From Leptospira paudalimensis (GTDB lineage: Bacteria; Spirochaetota; Leptospiria; Leptospirales; Leptospiraceae): DNA of 64,000 nucleotides. Below, piece by piece: positions 1-8,773 of this stretch (the stretch's first letter is position 1; every line of letters begins with the position of its first letter). The notes beneath the pieces were generated by a model that worked only from the letters and a program-made list of their open reading frames with translations, was not told the DNA's origin and did no database searches. The position numbers were made by a program, and so were the translations under genes. The stretch covers positions 2,552,676-2,616,675 of the forward strand of contig NZ_JAMQPR010000001.1 in the NCBI RefSeq assembly GCF_026151345.1, written 5' to 3'.

Positions 1-661
1 CCCCTTTTCTTTCAATTTTACCATTAAAGTGAAAAATCACTCCACTATCATTGGTTCTGATCACTTTGCCATCTAACAAATAACCACCACTACTAGGACG
101 GAATACATATAATTTTGCTTCTTTTCCTGGGACCAGTAAGTCTTTCGACAAACCCTTTGTGGATAAAAGTAATTCGTCGGAAGTTTTTTGCATCACATAG
201 GTTAGTTCTTCTCGTCCGTCAGCTTCCAAGGCTGCTACTTCACCAACGGTTAAATCGTTTAAGGATAAAATTTCTTTTTTGAATTCAACACCAGAACGAA
301 AGAGTTTATCAAAAAGATTCACTTCCTTCTCGGTTGTATTTGCATTGGATTTTAGAAAATAACGATACAATGCATTTTTGAGTTTGTTCCTATTTTCAGG
401 GAGAAGGTAAATTTCGCGTTCATCATCATTCAAATGGTCATAAAAACTATGTAGGATATTGAGTTCCACTTGGTTGCATTTTCTTGCAATGGCGTATCGT
501 TGGAACTCGACCCAGTGGTTTACCACACTTGTTTGTTTGTTTTGTAAGTAGTTCATGACCTTTACGTAAATAAAGGCTGCAACTCCCATGAGAAAAATGT
601 AAAAGATGTAGATTGTATCAAATTTTGGAAAAATCCAAACGACTTGTGCCATAAAATTCAT
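1..661 (-). CDS. Membrane-anchored protein, possibly PilZ/YcgR-like (3' end outside window)
   Basis: The reading frame is open from an ATG at 661 to the left edge, so at least 220 residues are present and the C-terminus is missing. A Shine-Dalgarno-like GAGGAAA about 8 bases upstream supports this start; a second Met at residue 4 is the alternative. Residues 16-35 form one hydrophobic segment, followed by a soluble, mostly helical region. The last visible part (P-G-K-E-A-K-L-Y-V-F, then G-Y-L-L-D-G-K-V-I, then G-V-I-F-H-F) has the strand pattern of the beta-barrel half of YcgR/PilZ-type c-di-GMP proteins. I infer that family only weakly, because the diagnostic RxxxR and DxSxxG motifs would lie outside the window or are not visible. 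It is divergent from murA, so the two share a very short promoter region. Confidence 0.6.
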   Translation of the reverse strand, partial: MNFMAQVVWIFPKFDTIYIFYIFLMGVAAFIYVKVMNYLQNKQTSVVNHWVEFQRYAIARKCNQVELNILHSFYDHLNDDEREIYLLPENRNKLKNALYRYFLKSNANTTEKEVNLFDKLFRSGVEFKKEILSLNDLTVGEVAALEADGREELTYVMQKTSDELLLSTKGLSKDLLVPGKEAKLYVFRPSSGGYLLDGKVIRTNDSGVIFHFNGKIERKG

Positions 662-705
662 AAATTACTTTTCCTCATATCTCCGTTGTGTCGAATGGAA
701 GCAAG

Positions 706-2010
706 GTGAGCTCTTCCTACTTTAAAATTATCGGCAAAAATCCACTCCACGGGACAATTGTTCCCCAAGGAAATAAAAACGAAGCACTTCCACTCCTAGG
801 AGCTTTACTCTTATGGGAGGGAGACGTGATTTTAGAAAATCTACCCGAAATTGCCGATGTCCAGAAGCTCATGGATGTCCTCCGCCACATTGGTGTGGAA
901 ATAACTTCCCTCGATACCAAAGGATCTTACCTCTTTCAGAAAAAAAATCCAGTGAAATCGGATTTACCATATGAACTTTGTTCCCAACTGAGAGGAGCTG
1001 TGACTCTTGCTGGCCCCATCCTCGCAAGAACTGGGCGTGTCTTTTTACCTAAACCTGGTGGAGACAAAATTGGTCGCCGTCGTATGGACACCCACCTCCT
1101 TGCTTTGGAAGCCCTTGGCGCAAAAATTGAAGTCTTTCCTGACGGTTATATGATCACAGCGGATCGTTTGTTCGGTAAAGACATCCTACTCGATGAGGCG
1201 TCGGTGACTGCGACAGAAAATGCAGTGATGGCAGCTGTTTTTGCAGAAGGAACCACGATCATTCGCAATGCGGCTTCCGAACCACATGTACAGGGACTTT
1301 GCCGATTTTTACAAGCGGCAGGTGCCAAAATCGAAGGGATTGGGACAAACCACCTAACGATCACAGGTGTTACTTCACTTTCTTCTCCGAGTGGTGGTTT
1401 ACGACACCGCATTGGTTCAGATTATTTGGAAGTTGGATCTTTTATTAGTTTAGCGGCCGTAACAGGTGGGGAAATCCATATTACCGATGTTAATTTAGAA
1501 GACATCCGAATGATCCGAATGGTCTATTCCCGACTTGGGATCGAGGTGCGACCAACAGAAACTGGTATCCTCGTCCCCTCCGACCAAAAAATGGAAATCA
1601 TACCTGACTACCATGGAGCCACTCCCAAAATTGATGATGCACCTTGGCCTGGGTTCCCAGCTGATATGACATCAGTGGCTTTAGTGACTGCTACTCAGTG
1701 TAAGGGAACCGTTCTCATCCATGAAAAACTCTTTGAATCCAGACTCTTTTTTGTGGATAATATCATCGCAATGGGTGCCCAAATCATCCTTTGTGACCCA
1801 CATAGGGCCATTGTGATTGGTGCCAACAGATTGTATGGACAACGAGTGGCAAGCCCTGACATTCGTGCGGGAATGGCGATGATCATTGCTGCTCTTTGTG
1901 CAGAAGGCCAAAGTGAGATCCATAACATCGTACAAATTGACAGAGGATTTGAGTCTATTGATACAAGGTTACGGTCACTTGGGGCACAAATCGAAAGAAT
2001 TCCGAGTTAA
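706..2010 (+). CDS. murA: UDP-N-acetylglucosamine 1-carboxyvinyltransferase
   Basis: Catalyses the first committed step of peptidoglycan synthesis in the cytoplasm, transferring enolpyruvate from PEP to UDP-GlcNAc. The K-N pair of the substrate site is visible in G-N-K-N-E-A-L-P, and the protein shows the EPT-synthase two-lobe pattern at about the usual family length (about 420-440 residues). The catalytic loop reads P-G-G-D-K-I-G-R: the Cys that is usual in this position (Cys115 in E. coli) is Asp, encoded by GAC at 1063-1065. The Cys-to-Asp form is known from Mycobacterium, Chlamydia and Borrelia and makes the enzyme insensitive to fosfomycin. I place the start at GTG 706 because GGAAG precedes it; GTG 688 in the same frame has no ribosome-binding site. 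The next gene starts directly after its stop, so the two are probably cotranscribed. Confidence 0.95.
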   Translation: MSSSYFKIIGKNPLHGTIVPQGNKNEALPLLGALLLWEGDVILENLPEIADVQKLMDVLRHIGVEITSLDTKGSYLFQKKNPVKSDLPYELCSQLRGAVTLAGPILARTGRVFLPKPGGDKIGRRRMDTHLLALEALGAKIEVFPDGYMITADRLFGKDILLDEASVTATENAVMAAVFAEGTTIIRNAASEPHVQGLCRFLQAAGAKIEGIGTNHLTITGVTSLSSPSGGLRHRIGSDYLEVGSFISLAAVTGGEIHITDVNLEDIRMIRMVYSRLGIEVRPTETGILVPSDQKMEIIPDYHGATPKIDDAPWPGFPADMTSVALVTATQCKGTVLIHEKLFESRLFFVDNIIAMGAQIILCDPHRAIVIGANRLYGQRVASPDIRAGMAMIIAALCAEGQSEIHNIVQIDRGFESIDTRLRSLGAQIERIPS

Positions 2011-2697
2011 ATGAAACGAAAGGATCTTTTCCGAGAAGGATTTAAATCCGTTTTCCAATTTACCTTCACGAAAGCGGATGAAATTTCCGAAGCCATCAAA
2101 GAAGTTTGGCAGGAAGAAACAGACCAAATCCCTAAAAAAGGTTCCAAATCCAATCCAAAACCAATCACAAAGAAAACAAAACAAAAAAGCAAGCCGACTC
2201 TTGTTCGGAAACGTAAGACAAAGATGTTCCAAACTCTGTCTTTACCTCCTGGAGCAACAAAAGATTTTTTTTCTCTCTGTACAGGTTGTAACGAATGTAT
2301 TTTTGCCTGTCCTTATGCCGTCCTATTCCCTGTTACAGCAACAGATTCAGAAAAAACATATCCACATTTTGATCCGAATGCAAAAGCCTGCCACCTTTGT
2401 TCTGATTGGCCATGTATTACGGCTTGTCCCGAAAAAGCATTATTACCGTACGAAGTGTCCGAAACAACACCAAAGTTCGGTAAGGCGAAACTTTTAAAAG
2501 AATTTTGTATCAATGAAAAAACAGGGGAATCAACCTGTAATGCTTGTTTTGTTACCTGCCCTATCGAAAAAACCGTTAAATTTAAAGGGAATTTACCAGT
2601 TTTTGCACAATCGAGTTGCACAGGATGTGGGTTATGTGTAGAAACTTGTCCAAGTTTTCCAAAAGCAATTCAGATTAAATTATTCAAAAGCGAATGA
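2011..2697 (+). CDS. Polyferredoxin-like protein with four 4Fe-4S-type Cys clusters
   Basis: A 228-residue cytoplasmic iron-sulphur protein. Residues 1-80 are basic and have no recognised domain. After that come 16 cysteines in four ferredoxin-like groups: C90/93/96/100, C127/130/135/139, C166/176/179/183 and C203/206/209/213. The first and last groups are classical C-x2-C-x2-C-x3-C; the second has one enlarged gap and the third a nine-residue first gap. This arrangement resembles NapF-type accessory ferredoxins of four clusters. Its electron partner is not identifiable here: no nitrate reductase or other redox enzyme lies nearby. The ATG immediately follows the murA stop (TAA-ATG), which suggests translational coupling. 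I am sure of the ferredoxin fold, unsure of the role. Confidence 0.85.
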   Translation: MKRKDLFREGFKSVFQFTFTKADEISEAIKEVWQEETDQIPKKGSKSNPKPITKKTKQKSKPTLVRKRKTKMFQTLSLPPGATKDFFSLCTGCNECIFACPYAVLFPVTATDSEKTYPHFDPNAKACHLCSDWPCITACPEKALLPYEVSETTPKFGKAKLLKEFCINEKTGESTCNACFVTCPIEKTVKFKGNLPVFAQSSCTGCGLCVETCPSFPKAIQIKLFKSE

Positions 2698-2769
2698 TCA
2701 CCTATCAAACGTTTTAGAAAAAAAACTTCGCAAAACATCAAAAAATTGTTATTCGGTAAAAAAAATATC

Positions 2770-2798
2770 TTGAATTTTTATGAAAGAAGAGAGATACT
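2770..2798 (+). promoter_or_regulatory. Sigma-70-type promoter for the 104-residue zinc-finger-like gene
   Basis: TTGAAT (2770-2775) and GATACT (2793-2798) are separated by exactly 17 bases, a good sigma-70 spacing in the 169-base gap after the polyferredoxin gene. The predicted transcript begins near 2805 and has a leader of about 60 bases that includes the small dyad AAGGGA-TT-TCCCTT before an AAAGGAAAAAG ribosome-binding site. This was found by eye and not tested. Confidence 0.45.
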
Positions 2799-2866
2799 CT
2801 TGTTAGGGCAAGGGATTTCCCTTCGTCAAAAAAAATATAAATTAAATTTAAAGGAAAAAGAAAGCT

Positions 2867-3181
2867 ATGGAACCACAAAAAGTAGGCCCAGGACAAATCG
2901 ACAAAATCGCGGATGATCTTAAAAAAGACCCAGAGAAGTCGATTGGGAATTACCTTTTCAAAGGATTCAGAATTCAAATCTCCAAGTACAAAGCATCTGG
3001 AGCGGAGAGAGTTCAACAACTTTACAAAAGAAGAAGAGCACAAGGTCTATGCATCGTTTGTGGTACCAAAGTAACTCGTAAAAATCCGGTAACAGGAATT
3101 CTTTACAGACTTTGCGACACTCATAGAGCAGAAATCGACCAAAAGAATAAAGAAAAAGCAAAAGCGAAAAAAGGAAAATAA
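2867..3181 (+). CDS. Small basic protein with a CxxC...CxxH zinc-finger-like motif
   Basis: A 104-residue lysine/arginine-rich protein of unknown function. C62-I-V-C65 and C83-x2-H86 form a likely treble-clef or zinc-ribbon site (C-x2-C-x17-C-x2-H). The N-terminal 50 residues are polar and helical, and the C-terminus is a lysine/alanine tail (K-A-K-A-K-K-G-K). The start is well supported by AAAGGAAAAAG seven bases upstream. The gene has its own candidate promoter and a strong terminator, so it is a single-gene unit, perhaps well expressed. The basic tails and zinc site suggest RNA or DNA binding (inference only). I do not recognise a named family. Confidence 0.75.
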   Translation: MEPQKVGPGQIDKIADDLKKDPEKSIGNYLFKGFRIQISKYKASGAERVQQLYKRRRAQGLCIVCGTKVTRKNPVTGILYRLCDTHRAEIDQKNKEKAKAKKGK

Positions 3182-3208
3182 TTTCCTTTCCATTCACTTT
3201 TCTAACTG

Positions 3209-3238
3209 AAAGGGGACACTAGGTCCCCTTTTTTGTTT
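3209..3238 (+). terminator. Rho-independent terminator
   Basis: AAAGGGGAC (3209-3217) pairs perfectly with GTCCCCTTT (3223-3231) around an ACTAG loop, followed by TTTTG-TTT. It sits 28 bases after the zinc-finger-like gene and terminates it. It overlaps the upstream TTG (3233) in frame with the following lipoprotein, which is one reason to reject that TTG as a start. Confidence 0.9.
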
Positions 3239-3271
3239 ACAGAGACTCATTTTACCGTAACCTCATCTCCT

Positions 3272-4102
3272 ATGAAAACTCTCCTTCCTTTTCTCCTGCT
3301 TTCTGTTTTTGGTTGTTCACAACTCATTTGGCGTGATGCACAATTGCCAGAAGAAATTTCACCTAGTAATGATCCGAATGTAAACTTGGTTTTAACAGTT
3401 GCTTACCAAGAGAAAGATTCTTGGAACCCTCTCAATGGAACCACTGACAAACGTGATTACAAAAGTCATATCAAATTAGTAACGAACGGTGTTACAGGAG
3501 GAAAAGTAGTAAGGGAATGGGATTTACCATCTTGGGCGTTAGGGGATGGAATCTTTTACCATACAAAATCGAACATGTTATTTGTGTTATATGGTAAAAA
3601 TGACGAATATGGAACTCTTAACCAAACTCTTTCCATTTACCCGGAAGTAGGTGGTGCATTTTCATATCCAGCAACTCCTGAAAGGAAAATCATTTTCCAA
3701 ATGGCTCCGTCTCCCAACGGAAATTTAATAGCACTCATCACAGCAAGTCCAACCAAAGAAGATGAATTCACTGAATTCGAATTGTCCATCCTGCAAACTG
3801 CTGACAAATCGGTGCAGTCCTACCCTCTCAGTTTCTGGACCGCATTGCCTCTGTATGGGATTCGCTGGTCAGAAGAGGGAACCAAATTGTATGTACGAAC
3901 ACCGGATCGTATCCTCGTTTGGACAGGCAAAGATTTGACGGAAACCAAAACTTTCCCTGATTGTTTTACAATCCCAACCAATTTTGGCAAGTGGGCTTAC
4001 GAATCGGCAAGCCTTGCCGAAGGTGGGAATGTCAAACTTGGAAAAAAACTGCCCTCCCCTAAACTGATCTCCAATATGGACCAAATCAAACTCTGTCGAT
4101 AA
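3272..4102 (+). CDS. Lipoprotein, possibly beta-propeller
   Basis: Start taken at ATG 3272, giving a classical short lipoprotein signal (M-K-T-L-L-P-F-L-L-L-S-V-F-G-C15, lipobox V-F-G-C). The mature part of about 260 residues is rich in beta strands with recurring aromatic-ended strands and propeller-like phrases such as A-P-S-P-N-G-N-L-I-A and R-W-S-E-E-G-T-K-L-Y, which resemble WD40/TolB blades. No catalytic motif was seen. The function is unknown; the location is presumably a periplasmic-side or outer-membrane lipoprotein. It lies alone between a terminator and fliI and could be cotranscribed with fliI. Confidence 0.8.
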   Translation: MKTLLPFLLLSVFGCSQLIWRDAQLPEEISPSNDPNVNLVLTVAYQEKDSWNPLNGTTDKRDYKSHIKLVTNGVTGGKVVREWDLPSWALGDGIFYHTKSNMLFVLYGKNDEYGTLNQTLSIYPEVGGAFSYPATPERKIIFQMAPSPNGNLIALITASPTKEDEFTEFELSILQTADKSVQSYPLSFWTALPLYGIRWSEEGTKLYVRTPDRILVWTGKDLTETKTFPDCFTIPTNFGKWAYESASLAEGGNVKLGKKLPSPKLISNMDQIKLCR

Positions 4103-4120
4103 AGGACAGAAGGGAATCGC

Positions 4121-4178
4121 GGGGTCTCAATTCGCTTGATTTAATTATGTCTCATGATTGGATGAGTGAAAAGACCCC
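4121..4178 (+). promoter_or_regulatory. Nested inverted repeat in the fliI leader
   Basis: GGGGTCT (4121-4127) is complementary to AGACCCC (4172-4178), which abuts the fliI ATG at 4179. Inside lies a second pair, CTCAT (4151-4155) and ATGAG (4162-4166). If transcribed, the leader would fold so that the bases just before the start codon are paired. No ordinary Shine-Dalgarno sequence is seen before fliI. A role in translation control is inference. Confidence 0.35.
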
Positions 4179-5543
4179 ATGATCGAAAAAAAATTCACAG
4201 AACAAATCGATGCCATTTCGAAATACCTGAATGTCGTCGAAAAAATCGAACCCATTCGCAAAAGTGGGGTCGTTGTTTCTGTTGTGGGGAACGTGATCTA
4301 TTCCCAAGGTCCACCCGATTCCAAAGTGGGTGAAATTTTAGAAGTCGAACGTGGGTCTGACAAAGGTTATTTAGCTTGCGTACTCGTTGGATTTAAAGAC
4401 CATCTTTACACCTTAATGCCATTAGGTGATACTCAAGAAATTTTCCCTCATGCCTTTGTATTTTCCTCTGGTAGACAAATCACATTAAATGCAGGTCCTG
4501 AACTTTTAGGACGAGTTTTAAATGGTCTGGGAAAACCAATTGATAACAAAGGGATCCTCATCACAAAAGAAGAAAGAGCTTCCGAACCTAGGTTCTTAAA
4601 CCCACTCGATCGCCCTCCTATCTCTGAAATTTTAGAAACAGGGGTTCGTGCCATTGATGGTATGTTAACAGTTGGGCGGGGACAACGGATTGGAATTTTT
4701 TCAGGTTCTGGAGTTGGTAAATCCAGTTTACTTGGTATGATCGCCCGTTATACGAACGCAGATGTAAACGTAGTCGCTCTCATTGGAGAAAGGGGCCGCG
4801 AGGTAAATGAATTTTTACACGTAGAACTTGGGAAAGAAGCATTGGCAAGATCGGTTGTTTTTGTTGCGACTTCTGATTCTTCCAAAATGGAACAGGTAAG
4901 TTGTGCTAACCTAGCCTGTTCTGCAGCAGAATACTTCCGCGAAAAAGGAATGTCTGTCAATTTGTATATGGACTCCCTCACACGGTATGCAGAAGCATTA
5001 AGAGAATTATCCATAGGTGAACCTGTCGTCACAAAAGGATATGCATCAAGTGTGTTTACCAAAATGGCAAAACTTGTCGAACGAGCCGGCACTTCACATA
5101 ACGGCGGTTCCATTACTGGATTTTATACAGTATTAACTGATGCAGAAGATGATATGGATGATATTGTGGCAGACAAGGTGCGAGGATTTATCGACGGACA
5201 TATTGTCTTAACGAGAAAACTTGCCGAACAAAGCCATTACCCTGCCATTGACGTTCCTTCTTCGCTTTCTCGATTGATGCAAAAAATTGTGAATGAAGAT
5301 CACTATATGCGTGCTTCCATTGTAAGGGAGTTAATATCCAAATACAAAAATTCAGAAGATATTATTTTACTCAATGCCTATGTGCGTGGTGCTGATGAAA
5401 AAATAGACATGGCAATTGATAAAAAATCGCAAATTGATGACTATTTAAGACAACGAATTGAAGAAAAATCTTCTTACAACGAGGCGATCAAAAAACTAGA
5501 ACTGATCTTACAAACATCATCAAGAACTGATGATGAATTCTAA
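4179..5543 (+). CDS. fliI: Flagellum-specific ATPase of the export apparatus
   Basis: A 454-residue F1-beta-like ATPase that energises and gates the flagellar type III export apparatus on the cytoplasmic side, with FliH and FliJ as partners. The Walker A motif G-S-G-V-G-K-S lies at residues 176-182, L-I-G-E-R-G-R-E-V at about 201-209, and the Walker B strand ending L-Y-M-D at 262-265. The signature D-S-L-T-R-Y-A-E-A-L-R-E and the export-ATPase C-terminal domain follow. FliI rather than a virulence YscN is supported by fliJ and flbB further downstream on the same strand. In this window fliI and fliJ are separated by a 3.2-kb gene on the other strand whose stop is one base from the fliI stop. 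Confidence 0.95.
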   Translation: MIEKKFTEQIDAISKYLNVVEKIEPIRKSGVVVSVVGNVIYSQGPPDSKVGEILEVERGSDKGYLACVLVGFKDHLYTLMPLGDTQEIFPHAFVFSSGRQITLNAGPELLGRVLNGLGKPIDNKGILITKEERASEPRFLNPLDRPPISEILETGVRAIDGMLTVGRGQRIGIFSGSGVGKSSLLGMIARYTNADVNVVALIGERGREVNEFLHVELGKEALARSVVFVATSDSSKMEQVSCANLACSAAEYFREKGMSVNLYMDSLTRYAEALRELSIGEPVVTKGYASSVFTKMAKLVERAGTSHNGGSITGFYTVLTDAEDDMDDIVADKVRGFIDGHIVLTRKLAEQSHYPAIDVPSSLSRLMQKIVNEDHYMRASIVRELISKYKNSEDIILLNAYVRGADEKIDMAIDKKSQIDDYLRQRIEEKSSYNEAIKKLELILQTSSRTDDEF

Positions 5544-5544
5544 A

Positions 5545-8500
5545 TCATTCAATTTCTAAGATGACGAGTGTAACGTCATCATCTGGTGTTCTATTCCCTG
5601 TAAACTCTTTGATTTTTTCGAGTAACAATCGTTTTGATTCTGTGACTGGATAACCACTATAACGGTGCGACATCATTTCCCAATTTTCTTGGCCAATCAT
5701 ATCTTTTTGTGCATTGGTAGCTTCTGTAATTCCATCTGTATACAACACAATTCGATCACCTGATTGGATTTGAATATGGTCTTCCTGAATATCAAGTTCC
5801 GGAATCCAACCAATTAGTTTTCCTTGTGGCATACTGAGTTTGGCTTTGTTTTCCCCTTTTCGGTTGAGGATAAGAGGAGGGTGTCCACAACGAGCATGGA
5901 TCATTTGTTTGGTTTCTAAATTGATATAGATATAAGATGCAGTCACAAATGCACCTTTCATCTTTCCAAGGAGCGTTGCATTGATTTGGTTCAAAAGTTG
6001 GGAAGGTTCTTTCGCAAGCCTCACTTGTGTGGAAAATGCAATTTTTAACATCGCTGACACTAAGGCAGCTGGAATTCCATGCCCAGATACGTCCGCGATG
6101 AGAACTCCTAGTTCTGTTTCAGAGATCGCATGGAAATCAAAAAAGTCTCCTCCAATACTATCCATTGGTTCATAATAAAACTCTGTTTTGATACCTACTA
6201 CATTTGGTGCTTCTTCAGGTAGAATGGAGTATTGAAGTTTTCGAGCTAATCCCAATTCGTTTTGAATGGCGATGAATTTGTTTTGTTCTTCTACTGCTTT
6301 TTTTAAGGTAATTAGATTTTTAGCACGAGAGATCAATTCACGTTTGTCGAAAGGTTTTGCCAAGTAATCATTTCCACCTGCTTCCAATGCAGCGATAATG
6401 TCAGCAATTTGGTTTTTTGCGGTTAAAAACAATATAGGCAATTGGTATAAAGAATATGATTCTCGTAAAACAGCACAAACATCATATCCACTCATTCCTG
6501 GCATCATAATATCGAGTATCATGAGTTCAAATGGTCCTTCATCTCTCACAAGACGAATCGCATCCACACCATTCGCAGCTTCACTTACATCACACCCAAT
6601 CAATGTTAAATGGTTTTTTAACACCTGACGGTTAATAGGTTCATCATCCACAACGATGACTTTTAATTTTTCACCATCAAATTCTTCTTCTGTGTCTTCT
6701 ATTGGCTCAAAATCAAAATTGTCTCCACCAAACCACATCTCTGTTTTTTTCATTGGAGGTTTTTCGATAGGGATTTCTCCTTCTCTTGCTAAAGGTAATG
6801 AAAAAGAAAACACAGAACCTTCTGAAGGAACAGATTCTACCCAAATATTTCCTCCATGGAGTTCAACCAACCGTTTTGAAATGGCGAGCCCAAGTCCAGT
6901 CCCACCAAACTTTCGTGTTGTGGAAGAATCCACTTGTTCAAAGGAACGAAAGATGTCAGAAAACTTATCTTTAGGAATTCCAATTCCAGTATCTCGGATG
7001 GAAATCACTGCCATTTTATCTGCGATTTCACAAGAAACTTCAATCCTTCCCTTTTCTGTGAACTTAATTGCATTCCCAATGATATTGAACAAAATTTGTT
7101 GGAGTCTTGCTTCATCACCGAGAATCGGTGGAAAATCGATAGGAACATTATTCCGAACGGTAAGATTTTTTGTTACATATAAGGGTCTTGAGATCACAAG
7201 TACAAAATCACAAATTTGGTGTAGGTCAATTGCCTTCAGGTCTAAATCCAAATCACGATTTTTCATTTTGGAAAAATCTAAAATGTCATCAACTAACGAA
7301 GAGAGTCTTTTCCCTGAACTGACAATCATACCCAAATTTTGTCTCTGCTCTTGGTTTAGTTTCCCACCTATACCATCAAACATAGATTCGGCGATGCCAA
7401 TAATTCCATTTAATGGTGTTTTTAATTCATGGGAAGTATTTGCTAGAAATTCATCTTTCAGTTTATCTAAAGCCAATAATCGTTTCGATAAAGTTTCCAC
7501 TTCTGAAAATGCACGGCTAAATCTTCTAGAAAGTGTAAGAGATTGAACTAGGATAAAAACAAAAATACCAATCGGAATTGCTTCCACTGAATAAAAAATT
7601 TGGTTTGCGTTTAACAAATCTACAAGTGCTGCAATTGCAACTGTGCAGATTCCCACTAAAAACAAAAACCCACTTTCTTTTTTGTGGATGGCTGCTCGGA
7701 ACACTCCTTGCAATATCATGAGGATTCCAAATAAAAATACAATTTGGTAATAACTATTTAGTTCTGTATAAACTTGTGTTGGTAGTACTATCAAAAATGA
7801 AATGAATAATAATGTGGGAAAAAGAAGTAACCTGTGCATCCATTTTGGATAATAATCAGGATAAAACTCACGAAAAAATGCAAAGAACAAATAAGGTGAA
7901 ATATAAAACGTAAAGTATTCGATTCGTAAACAAATATTCCAACTTAAAATTGGGGCAAGTTCATTGAAGACAAATCTTTCACCAGTGAATAAAGTGCGAA
8001 GGGCTAAAAGTAAAGCGGCAAATCCAAATAATAAATTCCCTTTGTCTGTGCGCCGAAAGTAAAACAATCCAAAATGATACAATGCAATGATAAATACAGA
8101 TCCTGCCAAAAACAAGGAAGAGGCAAGGTCTGATTCACTTTCCCTATACAATTGGTTCCACTCACCGATGTAAGGTGGTTCCCATAACCCACCCTTAGCA
8201 TGATGGAAATTAGAAATTTCAATGAGTAACTCGTTTGGGCCATCCTTCCATGGTAAAGGATACAATTGGAATTGGTAAGAAGGGTCAGACTTGTCTCGTG
8301 TTTTTGCGACAACACCGGAAGAACCAAGTTGTTTGCCGTTCCAAAACACACGTGAGGCAGTTGCCACATCCAAAATTTTGATTCCAAACACTTCCTCATT
8401 TGCCAAATAACTTGGCTTTTGCAATACAAGGCGGTAGGTCCCATACCCTTCTCCATTGCCAAGGACAGAGTTCCAAATTCCAGGGACTGTTAACATTTGG

Positions 8501-8742
8501 AAAGGAAGATCCCGAGTTTCCACTTCCGATAAAAACACTCTGGGGTAAAACTCCCAATCCCCTTCCAAATGGATCGGGTTTCCACCACTGGATTCCACTG
8601 AATCTCCGAGTGAGGTGGCAAAAGCAGGAGAAAAGGAACCTAAAAACTGGCTCCAAACAAACAATAGGAGATGTAAGTATTTATGGGACAATACTCCAAG
8701 TTTTACGTATTTTTTTAAAAATACGAGTAAAAAAGAGTACAA
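5545..8742 (-). CDS. 7TM sensor hybrid: histidine kinase, receiver and SpoIIE-type phosphatase
   Basis: Up to 1065 residues combining a complete signalling route. The order is: signal peptide; extracytoplasmic jelly-roll-like domain (L-E-G-D-W-E-F-Y, later P-G-I-W-N) typical of 7TMR-DISM receptors; about seven membrane segments (roughly 205-415); HisKA with H438 in S-H-E-L-K-T-P-L-N-G; HATPase with N-box N-I-I-G-N-A-I-K-F, D-T-G-I-G-I-P and G-G-T-G-L-G-L; receiver with phosphoacceptor D744 (L-D-I-M-M-P-G); and a C-terminal PP2C/SpoIIE domain (G-G-D-F-F-D-F, D-V-S-G-H-G, Y-T-D-G-I-T-E). The output is therefore probably dephosphorylation of a Ser/Thr-phosphorylated anti-sigma-antagonist-like protein; no such partner is in the window. 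The start is uncertain: TTG 8742 is the longest, while TTG 8691 gives a cleaner signal peptide. Confidence 0.9.
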   Translation of the reverse strand: MYSFLLVFLKKYVKLGVLSHKYLHLLLFVWSQFLGSFSPAFATSLGDSVESSGGNPIHLEGDWEFYPRVFLSEVETRDLPFQMLTVPGIWNSVLGNGEGYGTYRLVLQKPSYLANEEVFGIKILDVATASRVFWNGKQLGSSGVVAKTRDKSDPSYQFQLYPLPWKDGPNELLIEISNFHHAKGGLWEPPYIGEWNQLYRESESDLASSLFLAGSVFIIALYHFGLFYFRRTDKGNLLFGFAALLLALRTLFTGERFVFNELAPILSWNICLRIEYFTFYISPYLFFAFFREFYPDYYPKWMHRLLLFPTLLFISFLIVLPTQVYTELNSYYQIVFLFGILMILQGVFRAAIHKKESGFLFLVGICTVAIAALVDLLNANQIFYSVEAIPIGIFVFILVQSLTLSRRFSRAFSEVETLSKRLLALDKLKDEFLANTSHELKTPLNGIIGIAESMFDGIGGKLNQEQRQNLGMIVSSGKRLSSLVDDILDFSKMKNRDLDLDLKAIDLHQICDFVLVISRPLYVTKNLTVRNNVPIDFPPILGDEARLQQILFNIIGNAIKFTEKGRIEVSCEIADKMAVISIRDTGIGIPKDKFSDIFRSFEQVDSSTTRKFGGTGLGLAISKRLVELHGGNIWVESVPSEGSVFSFSLPLAREGEIPIEKPPMKKTEMWFGGDNFDFEPIEDTEEEFDGEKLKVIVVDDEPINRQVLKNHLTLIGCDVSEAANGVDAIRLVRDEGPFELMILDIMMPGMSGYDVCAVLRESYSLYQLPILFLTAKNQIADIIAALEAGGNDYLAKPFDKRELISRAKNLITLKKAVEEQNKFIAIQNELGLARKLQYSILPEEAPNVVGIKTEFYYEPMDSIGGDFFDFHAISETELGVLIADVSGHGIPAALVSAMLKIAFSTQVRLAKEPSQLLNQINATLLGKMKGAFVTASYIYINLETKQMIHARCGHPPLILNRKGENKAKLSMPQGKLIGWIPELDIQEDHIQIQSGDRIVLYTDGITEATNAQKDMIGQENWEMMSHRYSGYPVTESKRLLLEKIKEFTGNRTPDDDVTLVILEIE

Positions 8743-8773
8743 AAATTATTTAGAACCGAAGAAATAGACAGCT

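Noticed and set aside
3233..3271. Upstream TTG start for the lipoprotein at 3272
   Set aside because: It falls in the T run of the preceding terminator and adds 13 residues in front of a complete lipoprotein signal.
6656..7546. Open frame of 296 codons on the plus strand
   Set aside because: Lies opposite the kinase/receiver region of the 5545-8742 gene, has Ser/Pro/Phe-rich antisense composition, no ribosome-binding site and no domain.
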